From Paragonimus westermani (Eukaryota > Platyhelminthes > Trematoda > Plagiorchiida > Troglotrematidae): a DNA stretch of 64,000 bases. Below are positions 62,301 through 64,000 of this stretch, one piece after another. The notes below the pieces were generated by a model. That model ran no database searches. It was not told the DNA's origin and saw nothing but the letters and a program-made list of their open reading frames with translations. Location: positions 194,885 through 258,884 of the forward strand of contig QNGE01000143.1 in NCBI GenBank assembly GCA_008508345.1, in the 5' to 3' direction. Position 1 is the first letter of the stretch, and every line of letters starts with the position of its first letter. The position numbers and the translations under genes were made by a program.

Positions 62301-64000
62301 TGATTTCCCAATGACCTCCTGATAGTTTTATCCAGTGAAAAAGAATTCGCTTATTTTGTTGGTTTGATCCGCAGTCCACACCACCTACAAATAATGAGCC
62401 CAAACAAGAATGAGGCCGGTCGGAAGTATCGGTTCGATGGTGAGCGTCTAGAACCCTTATGGATTACCAACCATCTTTTTAACAGATTACATTAGTGAAC
62501 TTAAAAGCATTCTTGCTTAACTAGGCTGTGTTTCATGCAAAGCTTATTGATAACCATTAGGTTCAACCATGTGCGTCTACTTGATGGTTGGCTGATCATT
62601 GCAAATGAACTATTGATGTGGTTAGCACAAAAGTCTAATTACTTCCATACCGGGGCAGCGTATGGAAATGCACACGAAACAGTACTCAAGCAAGAGCAAT
62701 TTTGTGGATGATCTTTCGTCAGTATGACAATTTATTCTGTCAGCGTATTCGTTCAGTCGGAAGTGAAATAACTTCAAAAATGAACTGACTTCATCGGAGC
62801 AAGGGTGGTAAGATCATCCGTGTTCTAATTAGGTAAACTTATCGTTGTATAACTCACAACAAATGCACCCTAAATGATGAAAGGTAAGCATACGAGCATG
62901 TCAGACAAACGTTTGCTTTAAATCGTTTATGGCCATATGGCTCGGCCGATAGTAGACGTTCAAAATCAGTGTCTGTTTTCAGTTGATTCAACTTTACAGT
63001 AGGCAGCAAGCGTTTCGGTTTATCTGGATACACTTTAGACGCCTATGCCTGAAATATTTGACTAACTTTGTCTCAAAATTAAAGGCCAACAAAACTGTCC
63101 GATTATGATCCCATGGTGTCAAACAAAACGTACCCATTACAACTAATTTAACGCTTTGTTGGTGGAAAACCTACTGTCGCCAAACAGGCACTCGCATTTC
63201 AGGGCCACAATTACCTTGTGCACATTCCAGAAATTGGTTTTACTCCATCCCCTACAAAATGTAACATTGCTTGGTAGCCAGATGTTTGAATGCTAAACAA
63301 CTATTTCCCTATAACCGGCGGCCACGTATTTTATGCCCGATTGATGCGTAGTTAACTTTCAGTTTTCAAGGTGATCTCCAGCAGAGATCAAGTGAAACAT
63401 TGCAAGCAAACGGGTACCAACGTAGTATACGGTAAAGTCTCCACAGTAATGCCTTTGTCACAAAATTTCCACCAACTGACACCCTGGATTAGTTCAAATG
63501 GAACCGGCTGAAATTTTTTGTATCGGCTCAAAGCGGAAGATGCAAAACTGATTTATCTCTCCGAGGTTCCGTCTTTGGTCAACAAACAGCTTATTTGTTG
63601 GTTAAATAGTTCTCTTGGTGTGCGGCATGTGATGGAAACCTGCGATTAAATAACGTTTACTGGAAGCTTGGGGACTTAGTCTGTCCAACTAAACACCACA
63701 CATACTTGTTTGCATCCTTCGCATTCAGATGAACCTTTCGGCTGGTCCACTTTAAAAGGAAGAACTAGACCGGAGTTTCGATCTTACTCGAACTAGTCAC
63801 TAGTGCGTATCCTCGTCCTGATCAGAATTCCCGCACCGCCTCGCAGGTTTGTGAGACCAGTGTGTTAACCATACCGCCAGTAACCTCATAATAAGCAGGG
63901 CGGAATGGTCGTATCCAAACGCTAACTGAGAAGTCCTGATCACCAGGCTATCGTCTGGATTAAACAGAACGACATTACTTATCCCGCGTTTGAGCATGCT
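50351..64000. other. non-coding stretch, no gene confirmed
   Basis: AT-rich DNA with frequent stops. Open frames here (for example the minus-strand 107-codon frame at 50410-50733) have no recognisable family. A perfect 7-bp hairpin TGATCTC-CAGCA-GAGATCA lies at 63372-63390. The segment at 51869-52065 is described separately. I see no RNA gene and no mobile-element domain. Confidence 0.5.
51869..52065 (+). repeat. degenerate GTTGAT repeat, possibly within an exon
   Basis: Around 51940-52010 the sequence is built from imperfect TTGATG/TTGTTG units, giving VDVEAVVGGNVVDADVEV in one frame. An excellent acceptor-like tract, TTTCCTGTTTCCACTCAG (51851-51868), lies just upstream, and the frame stays open for about 65 codons to a TGA (52063). 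A simple-sequence tract that happens to stay open is the most economical reading; a short acidic repeat exon is the alternative. No family is recognised. Confidence 0.3.

Noticed and set aside
63372..63390. Perfect 7-bp hairpin TGATCTC/GAGATCA
   Set aside because: Short perfect stems of this size are expected by chance in 64 kb, and nothing nearby gives it a role.

Overview
The window looks like gene-poor nuclear DNA from a metazoan, most likely a flatworm (a trematode fits best, though I cannot prove it). There is no operon structure, no dense coding and no rRNA or tRNA gene that I can find, and most of the 64 kb is AT-rich sequence with stops in all frames, typical of introns or intergenic DNA. 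The one unmistakable block is a Ty3/gypsy LTR retrotransposon whose gag and pol resemble the CsRn1/Boudicca-type elements of flukes. A Penelope-like element (PLE) fragment lies inside it. That pairing is the main reason for suggesting a flatworm.

Layout: 1-6463 is non-coding except for one weak exon candidate near 3.2-3.4 kb. 6464-11609 is the dead gypsy element: left LTR, primer-binding site, broken gag, protease, reverse transcriptase, RNase H, integrase, polypurine tract, right LTR. At 8184-8669 a minus-strand PLE fragment interrupts pol between protease and reverse transcriptase. It is bordered by an 11-bp duplication with one mismatch, and a hammerhead-like motif lies near one end. The two LTRs differ at about 19 of roughly 190 positions that I aligned by eye, plus two indels, so the element is old. 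Every enzymatic domain carries stops, frameshifts or a replaced key residue.

The rest (11610-64000) has no gene I can name. Four places stand out. (1) A GC-richer island at 25.0-25.6 kb has a CCAAT motif, an 11-bp stem hairpin, a TATATAAG box and a short ATG segment ending at a splice-donor-like site: either a promoter with first exon or a solo LTR. (2) An A/G-rich, CpG-richer block at 49.45-50.35 kb reads on the + strand like a decayed coding region of unknown type. (3) Several small + strand open segments follow acceptor-like sites (3.2, 16.7, 33.1 and 51.9 kb). Some resemble the boundary motif of cadherin repeats, so a large gene with giant introns is possible but speculative. (4) Small perfect hairpins and AT palindromes occur at 16.2, 21.9, 42.8 and 63.4 kb.

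I did not find a convincing new multi-gene system. The most informative biology is the nested retroelement and its decay pattern, followed by the promoter-like island and the unexplained coding relic.
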